This document shows, piece by piece, positions 1 to 8,459 of a DNA stretch of 64,000 bases. Numbering within the stretch: position 1 is the first letter of the stretch; each line of letters opens with the position of its first letter. Below the pieces are notes generated by a model. That model was not told the DNA's origin, searched no databases, and saw nothing but the letters and a program-made list of their open reading frames with translations. This DNA comes from Geomonas propionica. GTDB taxonomy: Bacteria > Desulfobacterota > Desulfuromonadia > Geobacterales > Geobacteraceae. The stretch lies in assembly GCF_016458235.1 (NCBI RefSeq), contig NZ_JAEMHK010000004.1, positions 124,001-188,000 on the forward strand, read 5' to 3'. Made by a program: the position numbers and the translations under genes.

Positions 1-144
1 CAGGAGGCTCGCGAGCAGGTAGGCGAAAAGAAGCGCCGCCGGGAAAAGCCCCAGCCGGACCAGCGCGGCAAGCAGCAGCAAAGAGGCGGGACCCCAAAGG
101 TAGGAAGGTGGCTTCCGGTGCTCTCGTGCCTCGGCGTATCCCAT
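1..144 (-). CDS. DUF1294-like membrane protein, N-terminal part (cut by window edge)
   Basis: The reverse strand reads open from an ATG at 144 to the window edge, giving 48 residues that begin MGYAEAREHRKPPSYLWG and continue as a hydrophobic segment rich in Leu/Ala ending LLFAYLLASLL. GGAG lies 8 bases before the ATG. A basic stretch followed by a helix and a YLLASLL-type segment resembles DUF1294 membrane proteins, which often carry an N-terminal cold-shock domain; none is present here before the start. The diagnostic downstream YALDK motif is outside the window, so the family call is tentative. Confidence 0.45.
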   Translation of the reverse strand, partial: MGYAEAREHRKPPSYLWGPASLLLLAALVRLGLFPAALLFAYLLASLL

Positions 145-588
145 CGATGGTGCTCCAGGCTGCCGCCGCACCGCGACAGAGCCGTCAAATCAAACGCGTT
201 CCAGGTAGTAAACGTCGTCCGCAGTCGGTGCGCGGACGGTAAGGTGGGTAATGACGGGGAGCCTGCCTGGTATTGGAGAGATAGGCGGGCCTCGCTTCTT
301 ATACAAGATGGCAACACCAGTTTCAAGCACTATTGCCGGAGTTCTTCATCCGTCCCAACTGACGATGAAAAGGAAAACGCCTTCCTCTGAAGTCGAGATT
401 AGACAAATTGAATAGCTAAAAAACGCCAATGCGTGGCATAATACGCCGCACGGGCCAGGCGATTGTCGTGACTGAAGTTCTGCCGGTCCAGTGAAAAGGT
501 TTTCCCGCTAAAAGTTCTCAAGAGCGGCAAGGTTTTCTCCGATGATGAAACTAATCACTTCATCCTGTTTGCCAAAGGTCTGCACCCT
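145..588. other. Intergenic region without a convincing gene
   Basis: A forward frame from 118 to 390 is open, but it overlaps the start of the reverse-strand gene, has no ribosome binding site and resembles no protein family. I see a weak -10-like CATAAT at 437-442 and no hairpin of note. The region probably carries the divergent promoters of the DUF1294-like gene and the PilZ gene. Confidence 0.4.
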
Positions 589-981
589 ATGACAGAGCTG
601 CGACAGTATTATCGGGCCCCCTCTTCCAAAAAGGTCGAACTGGTGCACCACGGCCAGTCCCTGACCGGCGTCCTGGAGAACATCTCGTTCAACGGCGCCC
701 TGCTCCACCTGGGCCACGCCGCGGCACTCGCCGGCGGGACCGGGTGTCTGTTGCGCATCCAGCTCGACCCTGACCCCGCACTCCGCCCCCCCCTGCAGAT
801 CTGGACCGAGGTGGTGCACGTCAACGACGAACTGCTCGGTGTTAAGTTCGTGGACCACGACGTGGACGGCAGCGGCTGCATAGCCCTCCTGATGGAGTTG
901 ATGCGGGAAGAACCCGGCCAGGACCGGGACGAGGTGGACCGCATCCGCGGCTACCTGGCCGACTACTGCAACACCCCGTAA
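589..981 (+). CDS. PilZ domain protein (c-di-GMP binding)
   Basis: 130 residues. The N-terminus has RQYYR (residues 5-9), the RxxxR half of the PilZ c-di-GMP site, and about 25 residues later ENISFNGALL, matching the second half (D/N-x-S-x-x-G). The rest, with QIWTEVVHVNDELLGVKF, fits the PilZ beta barrel. The protein is a single domain with no membrane segment, so it is likely a soluble c-di-GMP receptor. It ends 39 bases before a large hybrid sensor kinase on the same strand and may be cotranscribed with it. An AAAGG sequence precedes the ATG. Confidence 0.85.
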   Translation: MTELRQYYRAPSSKKVELVHHGQSLTGVLENISFNGALLHLGHAAALAGGTGCLLRIQLDPDPALRPPLQIWTEVVHVNDELLGVKFVDHDVDGSGCIALLMELMREEPGQDRDEVDRIRGYLADYCNTP

Positions 982-1020
982 GCCCGGGCGCACCACCGCG
1001 CGCCCCGCGAGGATGGCACC

Positions 1021-4000
1021 ATGAAACCTCACCAAAGAGCCTGGAGCAGGGGGTGGGCCGCCCTGCTCGCGCTGGCCCTGACCGTCGCGCTGGCTCACCC
1101 CGCCCTGGCCAACGAGCCTGTCTCCCTCCAGCTCAAGTGGCTGCACCACTTCCAGTTCGCCGGCTACTACGCCGCGCTCGAGAAGGGTTTCTACCGTGAA
1201 GCCGGGCTCGACGTCACCATCCGCGAGGGGGGACCCGACGTAGAGGTCGAGGACGAGGTCACCTCCGGGCGCGCCGACTTCGGCGTGGGTACCTCGGCGC
1301 TCTTGCTGCACCGCGCCCACGGCGACGACCTCGTGGTGCTGGGCCAGATCTTCCAGCACTCCCCCGCCATACTGCTCACCCCGCGCAAGACCGGCATCCA
1401 GAAGGTGGCCGACATGAAGGGCCGCCGCTTCATGTACTCCAACCAGCACGGCGACATGCTCACCCTGCTCAAGAACAACGGCATCGAGGAGAAGGACATC
1501 GTCAAGGTGGAGCACCGCGGCGACGCCCGCGACCTCATCGCCGGCAAGGCCGACGTGATGATGGCCTACAACTTCAACGAGCCCTATATCCTGGAGCAGG
1601 CCGGCGAGCCCTACCTGGTCTTTTCCCCGCTCACCTACGGCATCGACTTCTACGGCGACAACTTCTTCACCACCCGCGCCATGGTCACCCAGCGTCCGGC
1701 GTTTGTGAAGGCCTTCCGGGAGGCGACCATCAAGGGGTGGCGCTACGCCCTGTCGCACAAAGCGGAGATCGCCGACCTCATCCTCGCCAAGTACTCACGG
1801 GAGCGCAGCCGCGAGTGGCTCATCTTCGAGGCAAACCAGATGGAGGCGCTGATCCAGCCCACCCTGGTCGAGGTCGGCTACCAGAGTCCCACCCGCTGGC
1901 GCCACATCGCTGACACCTTTGCCAGCATGAAGATGCTCCCCGCCGGCTTCGACCCCACCGGCATCATCTACGATGCCGCGCCCGGTGGCAACTACCGGCT
2001 TCTCCTGGGTGCGCTGCTGGTCTGCGCCGCCGTGATCGCGGTCCTTTGCACCATCGTCATGAAGTTCCGGCAGCTGAACGCGGTGCTCCAGGCGGAGGTC
2101 GGGGAGCGCAAGGCTGCCGAAGCGGCCCTGAAGGAGAGCGAGGAGCAACTGAGGGTGATCTTCGAGACCTCCCAGGCCGGCATCATCATGGTCGATCCGC
2201 AGGGGATCATCCGCTTCGCCAACAACCGCATGGCCGAGATGTTCGGCTGCAGCATGGAGCAACTGATCGGCTCCAGCTACATAAGCCACCTGCACCCGGA
2301 ACAGCTAGCGGAGGGGAGCGAGCTGATGCGACGCCTGGTGGCAGGCGAGGTAAAGGGAACCTCTACCGAGCGTCACTACCTGTGCGGCACCGGGGGGTAC
2401 TTCTGGGGCTACCTCTCGGGCCGGAGGTTGGAGGCGCCGGACGGGTCGCTCAGGGCCCTGGTGGGGATCATCTCCGACATCACCGACCGGATCGAGGCGG
2501 AGCAGGCGCGCGGCAAGGCGCTCATGCTGGTCGAGACGCTCCTGGCCCAGTCCCCCATGGGGATCGTGGTCTTCGACGGCGAGAGCGGCCAATGCATCAG
2601 GGCGAACCAGGCCTCGGCCGACATCATCGGCGGCAGCGTTACCGAACTGCTGCGGCAAAACTTCAGGCAGATCGCCTCCTGGCGCGGAGAGGGAGGCATA
2701 CTGCAGCAGGCGGAGCCGGTCCTCGCCGACGGCGCCGCGCGGGCGCTGGAGACGGAAATGACATCCACCTTCGGCAAGGAGCTCACCCTGCGCTGCTACC
2801 TGGCCCGTTTCCAGGTCGAGGAGCGGGCACACCTTTTGGTGATGGTGCAGGACATCACCGAGGAGAAGCGCCTGGACCGCGAGAACAAACGCATCGAGGC
2901 GCAGATGCTCAACATGCAGAAGCTGGAGAGCCTGGGGGTCCTGGCCGGCGGCATCGCCCACGATTTCAACAACATCCTCACCGGCATCGTGGGGAACATC
3001 AGTTTCGCCCAGATGGTGCTGGAGAAGGAGCACAAGGCCAAGGGGCCGCTGGGCAAGGCGGAAAAGGCGTGCCAGAGGGCGGCGGAACTGGCGGGGCAGC
3101 TGTTGACCTTCGCGCGCGGTGGCCAGCCCATCAAGAAGGCTTTTTCCGTGAAGCAGCTGGCCGCCGAATCGCTCTCCTTGGTGCTGCGGGGGACCAACGT
3201 CAAGGGGAGGATCGAGATACCCGATACGCTGGACATCGTCGAGGCGGACGAAGGGCAGATGAATCAGGCCTTCAACAACATCATCATCAACGCGGTGCAC
3301 GCCATGCCCGGCGGCGGCACCCTGACCATCGCCGGCAAAAACGAGCGCCTGGAGCCGGAGAACCGGCTCGGGCTCGCGCCGGGGAACTACGTACGGCTCG
3401 ACATCAGCGACGAGGGGTGCGGCATATCGGAGAGCGACCTGAAGAAGATCTTCGACCCCTACTTCACCACCAAGGCGAGCGGCACCGGCCTCGGGCTCGC
3501 CTCGACCCATTCCATCGTGACCAGGCATGGCGGGGTAATCCTGGCCGATTCATCCCTGGGGCGCGGCACCACCTTCACCATCTATCTTCCTTCGCTGGGG
3601 CAAAGCGCGGGGCGGCTCGCCAAAGAGCAGGAGACGGCCCACGCCCCTGCCGGGGGGGGGAGCGTGGTGGTGATGGACGACGAGGAGCTGATCAGGGATC
3701 TCACCGGCGCCATGCTGGACCAGTTGGGGTACCGCGCCACCACCTGCTGCGATGGGAGCGAGGCGGTGGAGTTGTACCGCGCGGCGCGGCAAAAGGGGGA
3801 GCGTTACGATGCCGTGATCATGGACCTGACCATTCCCGGCGGCATGGGAGGGAAGGAGGCGGCGCAGCGCATCCTGGAGCTGGACCCGCAGGCGTGCCTG
3901 ATCGTTTCCAGCGGTTATTCCAACGACCCGGTCATGTCCGAGTACCAAAAGCACGGCTTCCGCGCCACGCTCAGCAAACCCTACACCGTGAAGGAGGTCG

Positions 4001-4047
4001 CGCGGGTGTTGCGGGAGGTGCTCCCGCCGCCCGCCGGCACGGACTAG
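1021..4047 (+). CDS. Hybrid histidine kinase with NMT1/THI5-like periplasmic sensor, two PAS, receiver
   Basis: 1008 residues. A signal peptide (about 1-30) is followed by an NMT1/THI5-type substrate-binding domain (about 31-310; LKWLHHFQFAGYYAALEKGF), the fold used by ABC transporters for pyrimidine-like or sulfonate ligands. A membrane helix lies at about 326-346. Two PAS domains follow (about 370-485 and 500-625). The HisKA region has GGIAHDFNN with phospho-acceptor His647, then an ATPase domain with DEGCGIS and TGLGLAS motifs. A C-terminal receiver starts near 882 with acceptor Asp935. A periplasmic binding domain fused directly to the kinase suggests sensing of a small ligand; the ligand is unknown. 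There is no DNA-binding output. The stop overlaps the convergent TrkA-like gene by four bases. The PilZ gene 39 bases upstream may be in the same operon. Confidence 0.92.
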   Translation: MKPHQRAWSRGWAALLALALTVALAHPALANEPVSLQLKWLHHFQFAGYYAALEKGFYREAGLDVTIREGGPDVEVEDEVTSGRADFGVGTSALLLHRAHGDDLVVLGQIFQHSPAILLTPRKTGIQKVADMKGRRFMYSNQHGDMLTLLKNNGIEEKDIVKVEHRGDARDLIAGKADVMMAYNFNEPYILEQAGEPYLVFSPLTYGIDFYGDNFFTTRAMVTQRPAFVKAFREATIKGWRYALSHKAEIADLILAKYSRERSREWLIFEANQMEALIQPTLVEVGYQSPTRWRHIADTFASMKMLPAGFDPTGIIYDAAPGGNYRLLLGALLVCAAVIAVLCTIVMKFRQLNAVLQAEVGERKAAEAALKESEEQLRVIFETSQAGIIMVDPQGIIRFANNRMAEMFGCSMEQLIGSSYISHLHPEQLAEGSELMRRLVAGEVKGTSTERHYLCGTGGYFWGYLSGRRLEAPDGSLRALVGIISDITDRIEAEQARGKALMLVETLLAQSPMGIVVFDGESGQCIRANQASADIIGGSVTELLRQNFRQIASWRGEGGILQQAEPVLADGAARALETEMTSTFGKELTLRCYLARFQVEERAHLLVMVQDITEEKRLDRENKRIEAQMLNMQKLESLGVLAGGIAHDFNNILTGIVGNISFAQMVLEKEHKAKGPLGKAEKACQRAAELAGQLLTFARGGQPIKKAFSVKQLAAESLSLVLRGTNVKGRIEIPDTLDIVEADEGQMNQAFNNIIINAVHAMPGGGTLTIAGKNERLEPENRLGLAPGNYVRLDISDEGCGISESDLKKIFDPYFTTKASGTGLGLASTHSIVTRHGGVILADSSLGRGTTFTIYLPSLGQSAGRLAKEQETAHAPAGGGSVVVMDDEELIRDLTGAMLDQLGYRATTCCDGSEAVELYRAARQKGERYDAVIMDLTIPGGMGGKEAAQRILELDPQACLIVSSGYSNDPVMSEYQKHGFRATLSKPYTVKEVARVLREVLPPPAGTD

Positions 4048-4718
4048 CCCGCCTGGGGCGGCCCCAAAAGCGCCGACAGCTTCGGGATTTCCCGTGCGTG
4101 CGCCAGCACCAGCACCTCGTCCCCCGGCTCAAGCACCAGGCTCCCGCGCGGCACGATCAACCTCCCGCCCCGGATCACCGCGGCGACCACGCTCTCGGCC
4201 GGAAGGGCGAGTTCCATGATGGAGCGCCCCGCCGCCCCGGAGCGGGGGTGCACCTTCTCCTCCACCAGCGAGTATTCCCCCTTCCTGAGCTTCAGCATCG
4301 TGATCATCTCGCCCAGCGACATCTCCTCGGCGATCAGGTGGGAGAGTATGTCCGCCTGGTTCAGCGCCACGTCCACGCCAAGCTTCGGGGTGAAGAGCCA
4401 GAGGTGTTTCGGATCGTTCACCCGGGCGATCACCCGGCGCACCCGGAACTCGGCGTGCGCGAGCCCCGCCACCACCAGGTTCACCTCGTCGGAACCGGTC
4501 ACCGCCGCCACAGCGTCGGCATCGCGCACCCCGGCCTCTTCCAGTATGCGCGGGTCGCAGCCGCTCCCCTCAAGCACCTGCACCCCTTCGAGCTCGTCGC
4601 AAAGTTCCCCGCACAGCTCGCGCCGCTCCTCGACCACAAGCACCCGCTTCCCCCCCCGCGCGAGGAGCCGCGCCAAGTGTGCACCTACCTTGCCACCCCC
4701 GACGATGATCACGAACAT
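4044..4718 (-). CDS. TrkA/RCK family K+ channel regulatory protein (second of two)
   Basis: 224 residues with an N-terminal RCK/TrkA_N Rossmann domain (IIVGGGKVGAHLA, GxGxxG type; acidic VVEER after strand 2, which favours NAD(H) binding) and a C-terminal TrkA_C domain (about 140-216; PRGSLVLEPGDEVLVLA). Such proteins form cytoplasmic rings that gate TrkH/KtrB-type K+ uptake according to nucleotide. It lies 10 bases downstream of another single-RCK protein, which in turn overlaps a P-type ATPase gene, so all three are probably one transcript. No TrkH/KtrB membrane subunit is in the window. An ATP or NAD ligand cannot be decided from sequence alone. Confidence 0.88.
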   Translation of the reverse strand: MFVIIVGGGKVGAHLARLLARGGKRVLVVEERRELCGELCDELEGVQVLEGSGCDPRILEEAGVRDADAVAAVTGSDEVNLVVAGLAHAEFRVRRVIARVNDPKHLWLFTPKLGVDVALNQADILSHLIAEEMSLGEMITMLKLRKGEYSLVEEKVHPRSGAAGRSIMELALPAESVVAAVIRGGRLIVPRGSLVLEPGDEVLVLAHAREIPKLSALLGPPQAG

Positions 4719-4728
4719 TGCGCCCTCC

Positions 4729-5379
4729 TTATGCCAGGCCGAGCAGGTGCTTGAGCCTTTGCGAAGATGAGGTGAGTAGGGCCAGGTGCACCTGGTCCCC
4801 GAGTTGGAACAGGGTGCCGGGCGTCGGGATGAGCGTCCTCCCCTGCCTGGTGACCGCGACCACCATGATCTCCCCGACGAGGGTCAGCTCCTGGACGCTG
4901 CGGCCGGCCAGCAGCGGCGGCAGCTCGACCTGCACCAGCTCCACCTCGCCGCCGCCGAGGCTCTCCACCTGCTCCACCGGCGAGTAGCACAAAAGCTCGA
5001 TGATGCGCCCCACTCCCCAGGTCACGTGCGAGAGGGTGGGAATCCCCAGGCGCCGGTAGGCCTCCGCCTTGCCCGGGTCGTAGAGCCGGGCCACCACGCG
5101 GGGCACCTTGAACAGGAGCCTCGCCGCCCGCGCGCTGACCGCGTTTACCTCGTCGCTCGCGGTGAGGGCGGCCAGGGCGTCGGCGCTCTCGATGCCGGCC
5201 TGCACCAGCGCCTCCCGGTCAAAGCCCATCCCGGTCACCCGGTTCCCGGTAAAGGAGGGGGAGAGGCGTTCGAAGGCAGCCTCATCGCGGTCCACCACTG
5301 CCACCTCGATGCCGCGCCCGGACAACTCCCCGGCCAGCGCGGCGCCCAGCCTGCCGCAGCCAATAACGATCACTTTCAT
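4729..5379 (-). CDS. TrkA/RCK family K+ channel regulatory protein (first of two)
   Basis: 216 residues, TrkA_N (VIVIGCGRLGAALA; VVDRD after strand 2) plus TrkA_C (about 135-210; IPTPGTLFQLGDQVHLALL). The frame is open far upstream, but the start at 5379 gives MKVIVIGCG, the canonical RCK N-terminus, with GGAGG nine bases before it. That start overlaps the stop of the P-type ATPase gene as ATGA, implying translational coupling. Identity to its neighbour is clearly partial, so the pair may form a hetero-oligomer like two-gene Trk systems, or be two separate regulators. Coupling to the ATPase suggests a shared role in monovalent cation homeostasis; this is inference. Confidence 0.88.
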   Translation of the reverse strand: MKVIVIGCGRLGAALAGELSGRGIEVAVVDRDEAAFERLSPSFTGNRVTGMGFDREALVQAGIESADALAALTASDEVNAVSARAARLLFKVPRVVARLYDPGKAEAYRRLGIPTLSHVTWGVGRIIELLCYSPVEQVESLGGGEVELVQVELPPLLAGRSVQELTLVGEIMVVAVTRQGRTLIPTPGTLFQLGDQVHLALLTSSSQRLKHLLGLA

Positions 5380-8201
5380 GTGGTACCTCCAGGTGCTCCC
5401 GTGGCCGCACGCTGCGCCCCCCGCTTCCTCAGCCACCGTTTGCGCCCTTCCTCGGCGAGGAAGATCAGCACGGGATAACAGGCGATCCCCCCCCACAAGT
5501 AGGCCGGCAGGGGCGCCACCTCGAACAGGCGCTGCAGCGGTGGGAGATAGATGAGGGCGAGACAGAACAGAAGCTGCACCGCGATGCCGGCGACGAGGAG
5601 GCGGTTGCCGAACATGCCGATGCGCAGCACGGAAAGCCGTTCGCTGCGGCAGCACCAGGCGTTCCCAATCTGCGCTCCGATCACGCCGGCGAAGAACATT
5701 GTGCTGGCCAGGACATAGACCTGACCGTCCGCCGAGAGAAGGCGCTCGTGGTACGGGACGAGATCGAGACGCGGCAGGTGGCGCAGGTCGGCATAACCGT
5801 AGTCGCGGTACACGAGGAAAAAGCCGAACAGGCAGCAAAGCGCCATCAGCGACCCGAGCCAGACCAGGGAGCGCATCAGCAGCGCCCGGTTCACCAGCCG
5901 CTCGCTGCGGGGGCGCGGCGGCCGCTCCATGATCCCCGGCTCCGGGGGCTCGGTGCCGAGGGCGAGCGCCGGGAGGATGTCCGCCCCGAGGTCAATGGCG
6001 AGCACCTGCATCACGGTGAGGGCGAGCGGGACGTTGAGCGTTATCTGCAGGATGAAGGGCCAAGCCTCGGCCATGTTGCTGGTGAAAATGTAGGTGACGA
6101 ACTTCCTGATGTTGGCGTAGACGGCGCGCCCCTCTTCGATGGTGTTGACGATGGAGGCGAAGTTGTCGTCCAGCAGGATCATGTCGGCCGCTTCCTTGGC
6201 CACGTCGGTCCCGGAAAGCCCCATGGCGACCCCGATATCGGCCTTTTTCAGGGCCGGCGCGTCGTTGACGCCGTCGCCGGTAACCGCGACAATCTCGCCT
6301 TTTTGCTGCAGCGCGCTCACCACGCGCAGCTTGTGCTCCGGTGAGACCCGGGCGAAGATCACCGCGCCGGACAGGGCCTGGTCCAGGGCAGGGGCGTCCA
6401 GGACGTCGAGCTCGACGCCGCTCACCACCCGGCATGGCTCGTCGGGGCCGAACACGCCGATACGCCGCGCCACGCTCTCCGCGGTAAGGCCGTAATCGCC
6501 AGTCACCATGATCACCCTGATCCCGGCGTTGCGGCATTTCTGCACCGCGCTCGCCACCTCCGGGCGGGGCGGATCGTTCATCGCCACCAGCCCGAGCAGG
6601 GTGAGCCCGTTCTCCACGCTCTGCGCAGTGTACTCGGTCATGCCCGAAGGCAGGCTCCGTTCCGCCACGGCCAGCACGCGGTACCCCTGGCGCGCGTAGA
6701 CGTCCACCTGGGCGAGCACCCCGGCCGCCAATGCCGCATCCAGCGGCAGCGTCTCCCCCTCCCGTACCAACGAGCCGCACAGGGCCGTCACCTCGGCTGG
6801 CGCTCCCTTGACGAAGGCGGTCTCCCCCTCCCCCTCGCGGTGTACGCTGGTCATCCTCTTGCGGACCGAGTCGAAGGGGATCTCGCGCAGCCGGGGTAGG
6901 AGTCTTCCCTCCCGTTCCGGGTCGACCCCGCCCTTCAGCGCCGCCACGATGAGCGCCCCCTCGGTAGGATCGCCGATGATGCGCCAGGGCTCCCCCTCCC
7001 CCTGCGGTTCGACCAGCCGGGCATCGTTGCACAGGGCCGCGGCGGTGAGCAGACGCAGAAGGTCGGCGCTCGGGGCTCCCTGGCCGATCTCCCCGCGCGG
7101 GGCGTACCCCACTCCGGAAACCTGGTGCGCGGCGCTGTCCACCCAGATCTCGCGCACCGTCATCTCGTTCTGGGTCAGGGTCCCGGTCTTGTCGGTGCAG
7201 ATCACGGTGCAGCAGCCAAGTGCCTCCACCGAAGACAGCTTCTTCACCAGTGCGTTGCGCTGCGCCATGCGCTGCACGGCGATGGCCAGGGAGAGGGAGA
7301 CCGTGGGGAGCAGTCCCTCCGGCACGAAGGCGACCACCATGCCCACGGCAAAGATGAAGCCTGTGTGCAGCTCGCGCCCCAGCACCACCACCGAGAGCAC
7401 AAAGAAGATGGTGCCGATGGCTAACGCCAGTGCGGTGACCACCCGGGTCATCCTGTCTATCTCTACCTGTAGTGGCGACGGGGTTTCCGAGGTGGCCGTG
7501 GCCAGGTGGGCGATGCGGCCGAACTCGGTGCGCATGCCGGTGGCGCATACAATCGCACGGCCGGTCCCGGCCACGGCGGAGGTGCCGGCGAAGATGAGGT
7601 TGGGAAGTTCGGTGCGCGACAGAGGCTGGCCGGAGAGGGGGTCCGCACTCTTGCGGGCGGGGTGCGCTTCGCCCGAGAGGGTGGACTGGTCCACGCGCAG
7701 GTCCCACTCCTCGATGACGCGGGCGTCGGCACTGATGCGATCGCCGGGATTGACCAGGACCAAATCCCCGGGGACCAGCTCACGAGCCTGGATCTGCCGC
7801 TCCGCCCCGTCCCGCAGCACGGTCGCCTGGGCCGGCAACAGCTTCTGCAGCGCCTCGACCGCCTGCTCGGCGCGGAACTCCTGCCAGAAGGAAAAGACGG
7901 CGTTGATGAAGACCACGGACCAGATGGCGACGGCCAACTCCGGCGTGCCGCCCAGCCAGGCCATGGCGCCTCCCCCCCAGAGCAAGAGCGCCATGGGGTG
8001 GCTGAAGTCGGCGAGCAGTTTCAGGTAGAGGGGTTTCGCAACGGCGGCGCGGATGGTGTTGGGGCCATAGCGGGCAAGGCGGCCCGCGGCCTCCGGTGCG
8101 GATAGCCCGGCGGCTGATGTCCCCAAGCGATCAAGGAGCTCCGGCACCGGCAGTTCATGCCAGGGGAGGTCGTCATGCAGCTGGTTATGAGCACCATTCA
8201 T
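5376..8201 (-). CDS. P-type cation ATPase, type II, Na+/K+-ATPase-like (IIC-like)
   Basis: About 941 residues. A Cation_ATPase_N domain (LPWHELPVPELLDRLGTS) is followed by two N-terminal helices, an actuator domain, and M4 with FVPEGLLPTVSLSLA (about 290-305). The phosphorylation loop has DKTGTLTQ with acceptor Asp337 and later TGDGVNDAPALKKADIG. Six C-terminal helices include M6 IDLGADILPALALG (about 737-750). The PEGLL and IDLG(A/T)D(I/M)(L/V)PA signatures resemble eukaryotic Na+/K+- and H+/K+-ATPases more than SERCA-type Ca2+ pumps (PEGLPAV). An upstream ATG at 8258 is possible; I chose 8201 because homology begins just after it. Its stop overlaps the downstream RCK gene. Ion specificity is not proven; K+/Na+ is favoured by motif and context, Ca2+ remains possible. 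Confidence 0.85.
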   Translation of the reverse strand: MNGAHNQLHDDLPWHELPVPELLDRLGTSAAGLSAPEAAGRLARYGPNTIRAAVAKPLYLKLLADFSHPMALLLWGGGAMAWLGGTPELAVAIWSVVFINAVFSFWQEFRAEQAVEALQKLLPAQATVLRDGAERQIQARELVPGDLVLVNPGDRISADARVIEEWDLRVDQSTLSGEAHPARKSADPLSGQPLSRTELPNLIFAGTSAVAGTGRAIVCATGMRTEFGRIAHLATATSETPSPLQVEIDRMTRVVTALALAIGTIFFVLSVVVLGRELHTGFIFAVGMVVAFVPEGLLPTVSLSLAIAVQRMAQRNALVKKLSSVEALGCCTVICTDKTGTLTQNEMTVREIWVDSAAHQVSGVGYAPRGEIGQGAPSADLLRLLTAAALCNDARLVEPQGEGEPWRIIGDPTEGALIVAALKGGVDPEREGRLLPRLREIPFDSVRKRMTSVHREGEGETAFVKGAPAEVTALCGSLVREGETLPLDAALAAGVLAQVDVYARQGYRVLAVAERSLPSGMTEYTAQSVENGLTLLGLVAMNDPPRPEVASAVQKCRNAGIRVIMVTGDYGLTAESVARRIGVFGPDEPCRVVSGVELDVLDAPALDQALSGAVIFARVSPEHKLRVVSALQQKGEIVAVTGDGVNDAPALKKADIGVAMGLSGTDVAKEAADMILLDDNFASIVNTIEEGRAVYANIRKFVTYIFTSNMAEAWPFILQITLNVPLALTVMQVLAIDLGADILPALALGTEPPEPGIMERPPRPRSERLVNRALLMRSLVWLGSLMALCCLFGFFLVYRDYGYADLRHLPRLDLVPYHERLLSADGQVYVLASTMFFAGVIGAQIGNAWCCRSERLSVLRIGMFGNRLLVAGIAVQLLFCLALIYLPPLQRLFEVAPLPAYLWGGIACYPVLIFLAEEGRKRWLRKRGAQRAATGAPGGTT

Positions 8202-8459
8202 CGTCACGCCCCGGTCACCGCCGCGGGCGGGGCCGAGATCACAAGGACATGTCAGCAAGTGGGACGCTTAAACTGTAATGGCAATTAGAAGGGAGTCAAA
8301 CCCGGACTCATGTGAAGGTGCCATCCGGCAACGGCGCAAGCGGCCGGCACATGACTCGGGACTTACGCATTTATATTGGTGATTTTTAATTTTACTCCGC
8401 TATACTGCACCAATGTGCCTGCGGCAGCCGGCACGCACATGAGCGCCAAGGGGTCCCAG

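Noticed and set aside
118-390. Forward 90-codon frame after the DUF1294-like start
   Set aside because: It overlaps the start of a reverse-strand gene with a ribosome site, has no site of its own and looks compositionally random.
508-1758. Reverse-strand 416-codon frame opposite the PilZ and kinase genes
   Set aside because: Composition of a shadow frame (Gly/Val/Asp/His-rich without domain signatures), while the forward frames carry clear PilZ and NMT1 motifs.
2046-4754. Forward 902-codon frame in another phase of the first hybrid kinase
   Set aside because: Arg/Gly/His-rich shadow translation of the kinase and of the convergent TrkA gene; no family motif.
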